This document shows positions 23,501 to 34,095 of a DNA stretch of 64,000 nt, in pieces. Within the stretch, counting starts at the first letter, position 1. Every line of letters starts with the position of its first letter. The DNA comes from Cryptomeria japonica (taxonomy: Eukaryota > Streptophyta > Pinopsida > Cupressales > Cupressaceae). The stretch is from assembly GCF_030272615.1 (NCBI RefSeq), contig NC_081411.1:210265744-210329743 (forward strand), in the 5' to 3' direction. Below the pieces are notes generated by a model. It did not search any database and was not told where the DNA came from. It saw only the letters and a program-made list of their open reading frames with translations. A program made the position numbers and the translations under genes.

Positions 23501-24745
23501 TAAAATTTCGTTGAACACACAGTTCGATGATAAATTAAATGTTCTCATTTTCCATAAAAACATAGTTCGAACTATTAAAAAACAAAACGCCCAAAAGCAA
23601 GGAGGAATTAACAATACCTCAACAACACTTCCAGCCAAGCTGGTTAATTACTAAATCACTCAAAAGCATGGCATTCAATGGAGAAATCCAAAGCCACGAT
23701 AAAACCCCCAATTCCATTTCAAACAAGAACTAAAAATGAGAGTTGGATCCTACCTGATCTCGCGTTCCTGGCAAGATCGGCTGAAGAATCCCAATCTTAG
23801 CTGCCAAGCCTCCAATTTTTCCATCTCCAATCCAAAATCTTCTCCAAAAATGTCCCCCCTTCCATTTTTCCCCAAATTTGGGTTAAATGGAAGAGTTGAC
23901 CCAAAAATTTCTATTTTTGAAATAAAAATCTTTATTTACAAATAATTCACAATTTCATCCTTTCTAACTTATCACAACAATTTAACTTGCTTTCCAAACC
24001 AAAAATCGATTTCTTTCATTTAATCAAATTTAACCTTTCAGATTATAAACGCTAACAGAATGCAATTACGTCTATTGCAATTAATTATAAAACTTTCTTT
24101 TCAACAGCATATACCAAAAACCATTTAATATTCAAATTCAATCATTAACTCGAATTTACTCCCAATAAAAATAAGCAATTCATTAACAACGAAAATCGCA
24201 TAATGAAACCAGAATAATCTAATCCTTTAATCATCAATGCAGAAACGCATATTTAATCAAGACAATTACTAAAGACTAAATAATCAATTTAATCATGCAC
24301 ACCAAGCACGCAAAACGAGAAGGTCAACCAAACAGACGACTTGCAAACCCAAACAAAAAGGGATTACCGACGATGACTGGCGATGCTCACTAGAGCACGA
24401 CTAAGGTCAACTAGGGTCTTACGACCACCTAATCTGACTCTAAGGATTAAAAAGGGTACACTCAAACCTGCACATCCAGGTGACGACGAACCTCGCACTC
24501 ATGCGACTTCATACATGAAATCTCCTGCAACCAACGATCATACATGCATACTTATATAAAACTTAATGAATGTGTTAGCTCGATGAATACCATGAAATAA
24601 GAACACTAAACAACTAGCATAAAACTAGTGTGAGAACCACATCAATAGCTATGCGTAAAATCAACATCTGACTATAACATAATATTACGATTAACAAATC
24701 AAGATTAAACCAAGGTTAGAAGTAGATTAGGGTAGGGGTACTACA
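20552..24745 (-). mobile_element. Large solo-LTR-like insertion in element C (4.2 kb)
   Basis: Bounded by the duplication caaca (20547-20551 and 24746-24750). The plus strand starts TGTAATGCCCCGCC and ends GGGGTACTACA; read on the minus strand this is TGTAGTACCCC...GGGGCATTACA, a TG...CA terminus as in Ty3/gypsy LTRs. I find no terminal direct repeat inside, no primer site and no retroviral protein domain, so a single very long LTR left by recombination is the best reading. It contains a GC-rich island at about 23030-23262 and a short-motif repeat cluster at about 23295-23590. The open stretches within it (22976-23323, 23369-23638 and others) match no family I know. Confidence 0.75.
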
Positions 24746-24750
24746 CAACA

Positions 24751-25019
24751 CATTACATACAACAACATTTTGCTAAGTGGTCCCTCATCAAGGTCTGTCA
24801 TCTTTGGGTCTCATTTGGTCTTACTTAGAGTCAAGGTCAACTTACCTCATCAAGAGAAACTATCATCTCTTTGGAAGCCACACCTACTCTACTACATACA
24901 TACTTGGTCTTACACTTTGGACATTGCAAGTACACTTCAGATTCATTTACATTCCATCCAGCTCTTGGTTTTTCATACTCTTTCCATTTTCATCTAGTCT
25001 GACACATCTTGGTGAATAC
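24751..25019 (+). other. Element C leader, continuation before gag
   Basis: This is the continuation of the leader after the 4.2-kb insert. The short open stretches here resemble no family, and the gag frame becomes recognisable only from about 25020. Confidence 0.5.
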
Positions 25020-27071
25020 CTAGTTCATAGTTGAAAGTCGTTACCAAAAATATAGGAGAGAAGATAAAGAGGCTCAAGAGTCTGCAAACATTAGTTCCTA
25101 TGAGTAGGACAATGATATCTTTTTCAATTTTGATCATACTACATTACCTGACATGGATGCCTATAGAAACATTACAAATGTTGAGAACATGGACACTACA
25201 TAAAACAATGACACACATAATGAAAATATGGACAACATTTTAGTATATTCAGTAGAAGTTGAAGACTCCATTATGGATCCCCATTTCAATCGATTGGTTG
25301 AGGAAATAATGAGGAGAGATAGACAATACTTCTTACAAGTGATGGCACAAAGTGGAGTCAAGATTCCTCATGATTTTGACATGTCTCAAATAATGGAACG
25401 TAGACCTTTGAAACAACCTCACCCCAACATGGATCAAAGGATGCCTAATAGTGGAGGCAATAGAGGACCACATATGGTGCTTGAATCACCATCATCTTTG
25501 TTTCAAAAACCTAAGGTCCCATACACACATGGTCAAGCATATGATACTCACCTTCACAGACCATTATGGAAGTCTTATGCAAAAAAAATACTCAATCACA
25601 TACCAATGCTAAGGATCAACCACCAAAGCAATTGGATATCCAAAGGCATGATCCAAATTTGGACACAAGGAAACCCCATGTCAAATTTGGGGGCAACACA
25701 CTAGAACAAACTCATGGAGTGCCTGTAGAGTATGGTATACATGTACAAAATAGATATTCTATTCCTTATCATGACTCTATACCAAATGATCCTTACACAC
25801 AACATCACTATAGACCTCCTCCATATGAACATGTTTATGATCAATATCATCCATATATGCAATATGCTCCTCCTCCACCTGGTGGTTTAAGCATGGGGTA
25901 TTGTCCAAGAAGTCGATCTCCACCTAAGAACAATTTGGAACAGCAAATTAAAGACTTACAAAAGAAAATGGAGGACATAAATACATCGAAGCCAACTTAC
26001 ACAATGAGAGACATATGTCCCTATCCATTTGACAAGAGCATTCCAGTGCCTCCTTTTCCTACATATTTTGTGACACCTAAGTTTGATAAGTATAGAGGAA
26101 AAGGAGATCCCAAAGTACATATCAGACAGTTTTTCATAGCCTGCATTCAGGTAGCAGCAGAAGAGACATATTTAATGAGATTATTCCCACAAAGCTTAGG
26201 TGATCAAGCTATGGAATGGTTCTCCCAACTCCCACCTAGAATTAAGTCATGGGGTGACTTAGCAGAGGCATTTATCCAACATTTCTCATACAACATAGAG
26301 ACACACATATCAGTCACTACTTTGTGCAACACCAAGCAAACAGATGGAGAGTCTTTTTCATCATTTTTACAAAGATGGAGAAATCTAGCCAACAGATGCT
26401 CTTGCAAAACTCCATAGAAACAAATGGTAGAGATGTTCACCCAAAATGTTAACAAATACATTGGTTATGACTTGATAAAATATTGTTTGTCCACCTTCAA
26501 GGATGCCATTGAAAAGGGCTTAGAAATAGAAAAGGTCCTAATTGAACAAGGAGTTAAAAAAATATTCAAAGAAAACAAAGAGGACTTTAAAGGAAAAGAC
26601 AAGCCAAGATTTTGGAACAAAAACAAGAACATAGTCAATGATGGTGTTGTTGATGCTAATACAGTATGACCCAAAATCATTTTTTTCAGATCAAGCTCTA
26701 CAAACAATCAAGTAAATACTCAAGCAACTTCCAAATCATGAAGGAAGTACACCTCATTGGGAGAACCACTGGAGTCAGTTTTCAAAAAGCTAGTGGCAAA
26801 CAAAATGATAACAATTCCAGATTTGCCTCCATATGAACCAAAGGTCAAACCCAATTGGTGGAATGATGATGAGTATTGTGAATTTCATAAGAGAAAGGGT
26901 CATAAGATAGGAAATTGCCATCAACTAAAGAACATCATACCAGATCTCATTGATAGAGGTGACATTGAGATTGAAGGACACTCATCCAATCAAGAACACA
27001 AAATGTTTAAAGAACCATTCCCAAAACATGACAAGGGAAAATCCAAAGCCACAAATGACCAGACCAACTAG
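25020..27071 (+). pseudogene. Ty3/gypsy (Tat-like) gag of element C
   Basis: The gag reading begins near 25020 and shifts frame once between 25566 and 25704. It then keeps one frame to 28886. The N-terminal part is Pro/Tyr/His-rich, followed by a short coiled coil (about 25930-25990, NLEQQIKDLQKKMEDI). The retrotrans_gag domain follows: FDKYRGKGDPKVHIRQFF, then MRLFPQSLGDQAMEWFSQLP, then FIQHFSYNI and SFSSFLQRWRNLANRC. A stop at 26415 and another at 26667 interrupt it. A single knuckle-like motif, CEFHKRKGHKIGNC, lies near 26878, as in Tat/Ogre gags. Capsid role by family. Confidence 0.85.
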
Positions 27072-27953
27072 AACAGAGCATCCTAAAACTATGATTCAAC
27101 TATCAATCATATTTCGATTGGCAATTACGTCTCTACCATTATTATCAAGGACAAAACACTTGAGAATTCTACTCAAAGACTCAAGATTATCCTCAAAGGT
27201 GTTGGATCCTCTTCCGAACCTACCTCTGAATGTAATGTTACAACTCATCGAGGTAAATTCACTTTACAAGGTGCTCCAGCTAAAAACACTACTTCCTCAT
27301 CAACCAAGCCTGAATATGACCTTGTATAAGAGCTAGAGAAGACACACGTGCTTATCTCAATCCTTGAGCTCTTACGCATATCCCCCACACATAAAGACAT
27401 TCTTTACAAAATCTTAAGAGATACTTATGTCCCCACTGATCTGAACGTGGACTAGTTCCAAGCCATGGTGGGATACCTTTCTATTCCACACTCTCTTACA
27501 TTCATAGAAGCTAACGACGCCTCCGTGAGCCAACCACATAATGCACCTTTACACATTGAAGCCTTCCTACACAAACACCAAATAAAACGAGTCCTAATAG
27601 ATGGAGGAGCTGGTCTCAATATATGTACATTGAATACTCTTAAGAAATTGGGATATTCTGAAAAAGTTGTGAATGCTACAAACAAAATTACCATCAAGGC
27701 ATATGATGATGAAGAACGTTCATCCAAAGGCACAATCACCTTACCTCTCCAAGTTGGGCCAATTACTAAGGATGTATTTTGTCAAGTCCTTGATCTAGAT
27801 CTCAAATACAACATACTCTTTGGATGCCCATGGATTCATGAGATGAGCGTAGTCCCATCTACATATTATCGATGTATAAAGTTTCCACACAATGGAGTTG
27901 AAGTGACCGTTAAAGCTGATCCAAATCCATTCATATATTGCAACAATCTGTGA
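27072..27953 (+). pseudogene. Aspartic protease of element C
   Basis: In the same frame as gag. The region before 27465 has stops but keeps family-like sequence (ILELLRISPTHKDILYKILR). The protease core has VLIDGGAGLNICTLNTLKKL, in which DGGAG replaces the usual DTGSS/DSGA active-site loop. The catalytic Asp is kept and the neighbouring residues are Gly. The downstream LDLKYNILFGCPWIHEM is the conserved end of Tat-type proteases. It would release gag and pol proteins from the polyprotein. The frame ends at 27951. Confidence 0.85.
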
Positions 27954-28886
27954 CCCAGATTAGAAATAACAATCTCAGTCAATAGAGAAGCAATTCCATC
28001 ATCAACATATGTTGATCCTGAATCATTAAAAGCTTCTACATCAAAGCAAGGAGAGATCAGAGAAAAATTCAGGGTTAAATACATGGGATGTGGTGAGTAT
28101 ATCTTTCATGTTGATCAACTCCCACTATCTTCTAAGACATTTAGTCAACAAGAAGAACCTACAAAAAATTTGCAATGCCAAGGAATTGGGTGTGAGCCAC
28201 TTAGTGTTGTGGCTACTAAGTCCAAATGTAAATCTCCTCTAGTGGTGCAAGCAATTCTTGATATCAATAGTCCTAAGAGTGGTTCCAACGAAGAATATAT
28301 TGAGCATATCGCCAACCCTCTTGAGAAGTCACATAGCTCTACCATTTCATCTGCTCATTCCATTTCCACTCCGCTCCCAAACTTGGATCAACAAGAATTA
28401 CAAAAGCCCTTACTAATTGGGGATGAAAAATCAAGCTTTGAAAAGAAAAATCTAAAAGTAAAAATTAAAGAAAAGTCCTTTAGTTCAAATCAAAATCAAA
28501 AGCTATTGGAATCTGCAAAAATCAAGGTCAAGTATAAAAGTTCTATGATGAAAACAGAGCAATATTTGATTTTCCCTAATATCACAATAACTGGCGGTAA
28601 AAGTTCTAAAATTTCAAGTCATAAAGCATACTTGTTGATCATAAGTCTCCATCATGCTATCCTACTTTCACTTCTTTTCACAATCATAAGCCTTCATAAC
28701 TCATCCACTTATTCCACACATATATCCCCTTTTGGCAATACATCATGGACCTTTAATGGAGCTTCCTTGAAGGACTTTGTTATCAAGGATGCCCAAACTT
28801 CTTCAACTGACACACATACGGGCCTATGTAGTCCACACGCTAGTAATTTTATCTTAGTTCCTTTATCAAGGAAGATAGTCACTTGA
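27954..28886 (+). pseudogene. Element C linker after protease; RT and RNase H absent
   Basis: The frame from gag-protease continues after the stop at 27951 and is open from 28083 to 28886 (267 codons). It shows KYMGCGEYIFHVDQLPL at its start and then a Ser/Lys-rich, low-information stretch. I see no reverse-transcriptase motifs (no YVDD/FIDD, no LPQG, no YAKLSKC-like block) and no RNase H. This is where about 2 kb of pol should be, so it marks an internal deletion. A short hydrophobic run (about 28635-28700) is present; an envelope-like origin cannot be argued from it. Confidence 0.55.
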
Positions 28887-29090
28887 GCTACACAACATTC
28901 AGTCAAGGAACGATCCAGTTACTATCATAAATTCAAGCCTCACACATTTGAGGTAGGTGACTTAGTTCTCAAAGAGAATCCTAAAAATCAGCAAGATAGA
29001 GAAAGAAGAAGGGCAAGTTCGAACCAAATTGGCTTGGTCCTTACATCATTACAACAGCCTATGGATCCGGTGCATATCAACTCTTGACCA
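28887..29090 (+). pseudogene. Integrase C-terminal fragment of element C
   Basis: Frames after 28886 give HSVKERSSYYHKFKPHTF, EVGDLVLKENPK and, one frame over, GKFEPNWLGPYIITTAYGSG and AYQLLTIEGDP. This is the C-terminal SH3-like tail of Ty3/gypsy integrase, the part that binds DNA non-specifically. The zinc domain and the DDE core are missing, and one frameshift lies near 29010. It shows that the deletion removed everything from RT to the integrase core. Confidence 0.85.
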
Positions 29091-30854
29091 TAGAGGGTGA
29101 CCCCTGGAGGATCCTATCAACAACATGCACCTTCACAGGTTTTACACATAGCTCTCCAGTGTATCCCAATTCAAAAATACAAAAAAATACAAAAATACAA
29201 AAAAAAAAAAATTGAAAAATACAAAAAAATCATAAAACATAAAAAATCGTTACTTGGTGAAAACCTGGTAAACAGGCGCCTTGTGACACAAAAAATTTGA
29301 AAAAAGAAAAACATTTCATCCAATGGTGAAAGCCACTTTGGTGGTGCCTTTGGCAAGTGCCATGCATAGAGACATTGCTCCTCCCTCCTTCAGGATTCAC
29401 TTTCATCCTTTCACTTCGCACACACTCACAGCCCATACATCCATAATAAACTTACCCACTCGTATCATGGCTTGTTATTGATCTACCTACATTGGTTTTC
29501 CATTCATAATAATTGTTCCTTTTCATCTTTTTCCATCCATAATAAATCATCTCTTATTTGTGGCTAAGGTAAATCCTATGTCTAGTGATGGGTGTGGAAC
29601 TGAGAGCATCACACATTCTGAGGAGTATAGTTTCTTCTAGTTTTCTTTAGTCTATCCACACACAATCTACAATAAAGCAAAATTTGCATCACCAATCCAC
29701 AATAAAGTTCTATCTTCTGCACAATAAAGTATCAGTTTCATGGATTCAGTCAGTTTCAGATGAGACACAACAACAATAATGGACGTCAAAAAATCAAATC
29801 TTTCAACAGACTCAGACAACATTATGGTTTAGTGCTATCTATCCTTTTGTGAAAGTAAACATTGTGACCACAATCAAATAAGACTTATACAAGTGACAAG
29901 AGACACTAAACTTGAGGACTACAGTGGATGTCGGTGTCAAGTCTTGCTTTTCTTTTGATTTTATCTTTCTGGTGACATGTCTTTTAGCTTTTCCAGGATG
30001 TCTCTAACTAGAGATTTTATCTCCAGGATGTCTTTGACTCGAAAGGCGAGGACGGGGTATCATCACCTATTTTTGTTTGCTATCTGTCGATTATCTCTTA
30101 GTAATGCTATGACTTGTCTAAGGATATGAGGACATTGTGAGTCTAGTATGAACTGGGGCATTCCTTTTTTGTGACTATCTTATCTCCATGCAAATGGGTG
30201 TAATGACTTTATGGCTCAAACATATGCCTCGATTGCCATAACCTATTTTCCATAATAAAGCTCAATGATGATAATGCACAAGAAGCTCTTTCACTTTCAT
30301 ATCTTCTACCTTCATCTCCCTTTCTTGATTGACTTCCATCATCCTTCTTGAGTCCGTGTAGCCCACTATCACATGACTGAGTATAATGACATGCCAAAAA
30401 CATTTGCATTTCAGGTAGTTGCACCTGCATTACCACATGTTAGAATTTCATACATACATATAGATATCATAATTACATCACATCCTACACACACCACGTG
30501 TTAGCACATTTTACATTTTCTTTATCATATTCATCTGCATTTCATACATTCACATTTGCATTTGCATAACATATAAAACATAAAAAGAACAAAAATATTG
30601 CTTTTTCTCATGTACATATTTGCATCCATATCATAAGCATCATATAGAAACATGAAACATAAAAACACATAGAAGCATAACATAGGTACACATGCATATA
30701 GCTGCCGCAAAGATGAATCATCTCATATATATATCTAAAAAATCATAAGTTTCATGATACAATGATGTCAAAATCATATGGATACAATCACCCGAAGGTG
30801 TCTACATGATCATACAAAATAGTACAAAACTGATACATAGGGAGCCCTCTAAGG
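29091..30854. other. Element C non-coding spacer between pol and antisense gene
   Basis: No gene on either strand. An A-rich tract of CAAAAATA-type units lies at 29172-29250. Long 3' spacers of this sort are usual in Tat-type elements. No polyadenylation signal can be fixed from sequence alone. Confidence 0.6.
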
Positions 30855-31418
30855 CTATGATGAACTCCCTCCCTCGGAGCCACCTAGCCTCGATGGAGTC
30901 TGAGCCCTGGGAGAGCCTGCCCCAGGATCATCTCTCCTATCCCCTCTATCTAGTGGTGGTGGAGGACCCATGACCCCACCGTTGGATGCTTGTCTCCTAT
31001 CCCTCTCTCCAGTGGTCATCGTTGTCCATGATGATCTACAGAAGCTCCTAGCCCATTGATCTGGTGGCACCGCTTCATAATATAGGTCTCGCTAGTAGCC
31101 TATCTCCTCCCCTATCTATAGAACATAGGCATATCCAGCTCCTGTGTCCTTTTTTGCCTACCTCCCTGCCCTCAGTGTTGTGTCAGCCTCTGTGTAATGC
31201 TGGATAGCCTGATCTCTATCCCACTAAGTGTCTCTCAGTTGCCACCTGAGCTTATCCCTCTCCCGCTTGAGATCCTAGATATCATCTATCTGTCCCTAGC
31301 AGATCTCCCTCAACTCCAGTAGCTCATCCTCCTCCTCGGCCCCCTATACCTATGGCTGTTGTTGTGGCTGCCCCTGTCCATATACCTGTGGCTGCTCCTG
31401 TGGCTACCTCTACCCCTA

Positions 31419-31449
<31 letters not shown>

Positions 31450-32790
31450 ACCTGTCTGGGACCGTGTGCTACTGGCACCTATAATGGCAATCCATCTCTG
31501 CCTCTCACCACCTGAACCTGTCTCTCCTCTCCACCCTCTCTCTGTAGAGCCACTCTCCTCTCTCCTACTGCACCTTGCCTCCTCTATCGGCCTCTACCTC
31601 TACCATATCCATCATCATCCTCATCACCCCCACCATCCCAATCTATCTGCTCCCCCAGATTTGTTATTTGTGGAAAGGAATACTCAGCCCAATATGCAGT
31701 ATACTCTACATCCATCCCTGCATCCTCTATCTTTGGCCACATATCCCAAGGCAAGGACACCATCTCTACCAACTACATCACTACCTGATCATATGACAAT
31801 AATGGCCCGAAGTGTGCCTGATCTCTCACTGCCCGAACATACATCCCGAAACATTGTGGCATCTGCTAAATCCTACTGAAATGCCTGTCCACTTTGTCAA
31901 CCAACTGTCTCTCAAGCACATAGGGCATTCGCCCAATTAGATACCTACTCCTAAAAGTATATGGCAACTCAACTACGTCATCCTCCCACTCCTCACACTC
32001 TCAGTATGGTCTCAATACCATAGTGTCAATCTCATTGATGACTCAACGCCAGTACTACACTCTGCCAATCTGTGGCTGTGATGTAATCATGTCATATAAA
32101 TGAACAAAACTGCGTCCATGGCCCTTGCCACTGAAGTGAATCAGTTAGGTAGCTGGCAGATTCTCATATGCCCATACCTACAACAATGTCACTCTGCAGC
32201 CCAATCTTACGGATCCATGATATACGAACTGATGTAGCTCATAATACAAATGCACCAGTACACACAGTCCCTAGGCAAATCTAGTATGCTATGTCACCAG
32301 CATCTCTAATGTGCTCCCCTAGCCCATAGCCAATCCTCATGTAGCCCCATCGAGACATAAGAACCCACTGATAAGTCCTGCCAGTATTGGTGGTAATGCC
32401 AATCCAGTCCATCTCATGGTGTCCGATGCCACATATCTAGCCCTCATCTCTAGTACTGGATCTTGGAACACTCATCTCAGGGCATCCCTATCTCTGTCTC
32501 AATCATAGGGTATCAACTCCCCATCGATCAATATCCTCAGTATCCTATAGACATCTTCCAAGTTGACTGTCATCTCACCCATCGGCAAATAAAAACTACA
32601 AGTCTTTGAGTGCCATCTCTTGGCAAGTGCACTCAGCAACCCCATGTTAACCCGAAACTCAGGCACATACAAAATGTGACGTAAGCCCATAACCTCGATA
32701 GCTTCTCTATCCTCAAATGTTAGCTTTGGTCACAAGCTCTGAGTCAATGGGAATCTCTCTTGTGACTCCAGCATAAGTAGGTACTCCTAC
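30855..32790 (-). pseudogene. Antisense plant mobile domain (PMD) gene, broken
   Basis: Read on the minus strand from about 32790 down to 30855. The first block (32690-32499) is the PMD signature: YVPEFRVNMGLLSALAKRW, then FYLPMGEMTVNLEDVYRIL and IDGELIPYD. After a stop come RYVASDTMRWTGL, LYYELHQFVYHGSVRLG, YENLPAT, HFSGKGHGRSFVHLYDMI, QPQIGRV and a block ending in YTAYWAEYSFP. Then follow an acidic stretch with GRGRGRG (about 31600), a Gln/Gly repeat encoded by the TGTCCC repeat at 31419-31450, a coiled coil with ELLELREICQGQIDDI (about 31320) and a Pro/Arg tail to 30855. PMD proteins occur as host genes (MAIN/MAIL type) and in plant transposons. About ten stops; few clear frameshifts. Confidence 0.85.
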
Positions 32791-32831
32791 AGTCAAGCAA
32801 ATCAACTATGTCAGTCAAAGTAGTATTCACT

Positions 32832-33102
32832 ATTCATCACAAAATGCTGCTTTCTATCTTAGTGCTTATATTTATCATATGGTGTTCTATCCTAGTGACA
32901 CTCACTGTTCATCACAAAATGTTACTTTTTATCCTAGTGGTACTCCATGTTCATCACAAAGTACTATGTTTTTGCACTCCCTATTCATCACAAAGTGTTG
33001 CTCATATTTGCACTCCCTGTTCATCACAAAGTGTTGCTCATATTAGTACTCCATGTTCATCACAAAGTACTATGTCTTGGTACTCCCTATTCATCACAAA
33101 GT
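32832..33102. repeat. Minisatellite, about 36-bp unit
   Basis: The block TTCATCACAAAGTGTTGCTC recurs at 32832, 32908, 32950, 32984, 33020, 33056 and 33090. Units of 34-38 bases share TACTCCNTGTTCATCACAAA. It lies upstream of the antisense PMD gene as read on the minus strand. Confidence 0.85.
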
Positions 33103-33329
33103 GCCTTGATCTATCCTATCCTAGGGCCTCTTCTTGAGTGTATCCTCTTGAGTAGTTTCTTAATTGGCAATGTACATTCTATCATAGAATTGTCAATCTT
33201 ATCCCTATCTGTTATTCTAGTCTTCCTTAGAGGACCTGCTTGAGTGTATCCTCTCAACAAATTATCTAATTGACAACATATGTTCATCACAAAACTGTCG
33301 ATTTGACCTTGAAGATATAAACGCACTTT
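33103..33329. other. Element C unassigned spacer near the 3' end
   Basis: A pair of related blocks containing TTGAGTGTATCCTCT (about 33134 and 33242) suggests a degraded duplication of about 110 bases. No gene is seen. Confidence 0.45.
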
Positions 33330-33560
33330 CATTACATAAATGTGCTTACATATTGCACATACGTGCTTGCTCTATATAGACGTGCCTGGAATACATAGAC
33401 ATGCCTCTGTTCTGTGCAGACACGTCCATATAACATAAACGCGCCCATATAACACAAATGCACCTACACAACACAGATGTGCCTCACACAAACATAGACA
33501 CGCCTAGCCAACCCAGACAAGCCTGGCACCAACATAGACACGCCTAAGCATTTTTCGACC
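33330..33560 (-). repeat. Motif field near 3' end of element C, minus-strand GCGTCTGTG-like
   Basis: On the plus strand, variants of AACATAGACACGCCT, ACACAGATGTGCCT and ATAGACGTGCCT recur about every 20 bases, about ten copies. Their reverse complement (AGGCGTGTCTATGTT) is the motif found on the plus strand in the 5' leader (18541-18950, 20110-20340). Here the motif points toward the antisense PMD gene. Confidence 0.7.
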
Positions 33561-34081
33561 TTGTTTGACATTCCTAAATGTGCATTTATTGCTCTACCTA
33601 GTATGCATTAATGACAACATTTATTGTGATATTATGACAAAGTACAAGGAGGTTTTGTGGTACTCGTCGGCTCTCCTGCATCTACTGGCCTCTGAAATTG
33701 GTGAACACGATCAAATCTATGCACCATTGCCATCGTTGCTGACTGCTGCTGCTCTATTCTCTCTCTGCACTCTGACCTCTTGGAGGTGTGGATGACAATG
33801 AAGATGTATTCCCCTCATGGACTATCTTATAGACTGCCCTAGCCCTAGCCCTAGCCCTAACTCGAGTCTTCCGTGTCAGTCTTCATTATCCTGTGACTCT
33901 GTCACTCTATTCTATCTGATCAGTCCATTCTATCTCGTCTTTCTTATTGAGAGATTGTCTGCAATCTTTCTAGACATTTTCATCCAATCTCTCAAGGGGG
34001 GCATATCATTCCCATCTTGTGGCAACTTTGTATTAGTTCATATTATCTTCTTTCAAACAATGTGACAAGCTGCATTGTCTC
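33561..34081. other. Element C spacer before polypurine tract
   Basis: No gene is supported; the open stretches at 33565-33795 and 33817-34065 match no family. A short CCCTAG run of four units lies at about 33838-33862. Confidence 0.4.
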
Positions 34082-34095
34082 AAAGAGGGGCAAAA
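34082..34095 (+). other. Polypurine tract of element C
   Basis: AAAGAGGGGCAAAA sits directly before the 3' LTR, as expected for the second-strand primer. Confidence 0.8.

Noticed and set aside
28635-28700. Short hydrophobic stretch in element C as an envelope-like transmembrane segment
   Set aside because: One short run in a decayed linker, with no signal peptide or other envelope features. It is more simply a product of CTT/ATT-rich DNA.
31352-31879. Plus-strand open frame of 175 codons with a Pro-Val repeat and His-Pro runs
   Set aside because: It is the shadow of the antisense PMD gene. The Pro-Val run comes from the TGTCCC simple repeat that encodes Gln-Gly on the minus strand, and the minus strand has the family motifs.
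33838-33862. CCCTAG repeated four times, telomere-like
   Set aside because: Only four units, and the unit differs from the plant telomere repeat CCCTAAA; too short to be an interstitial telomere.
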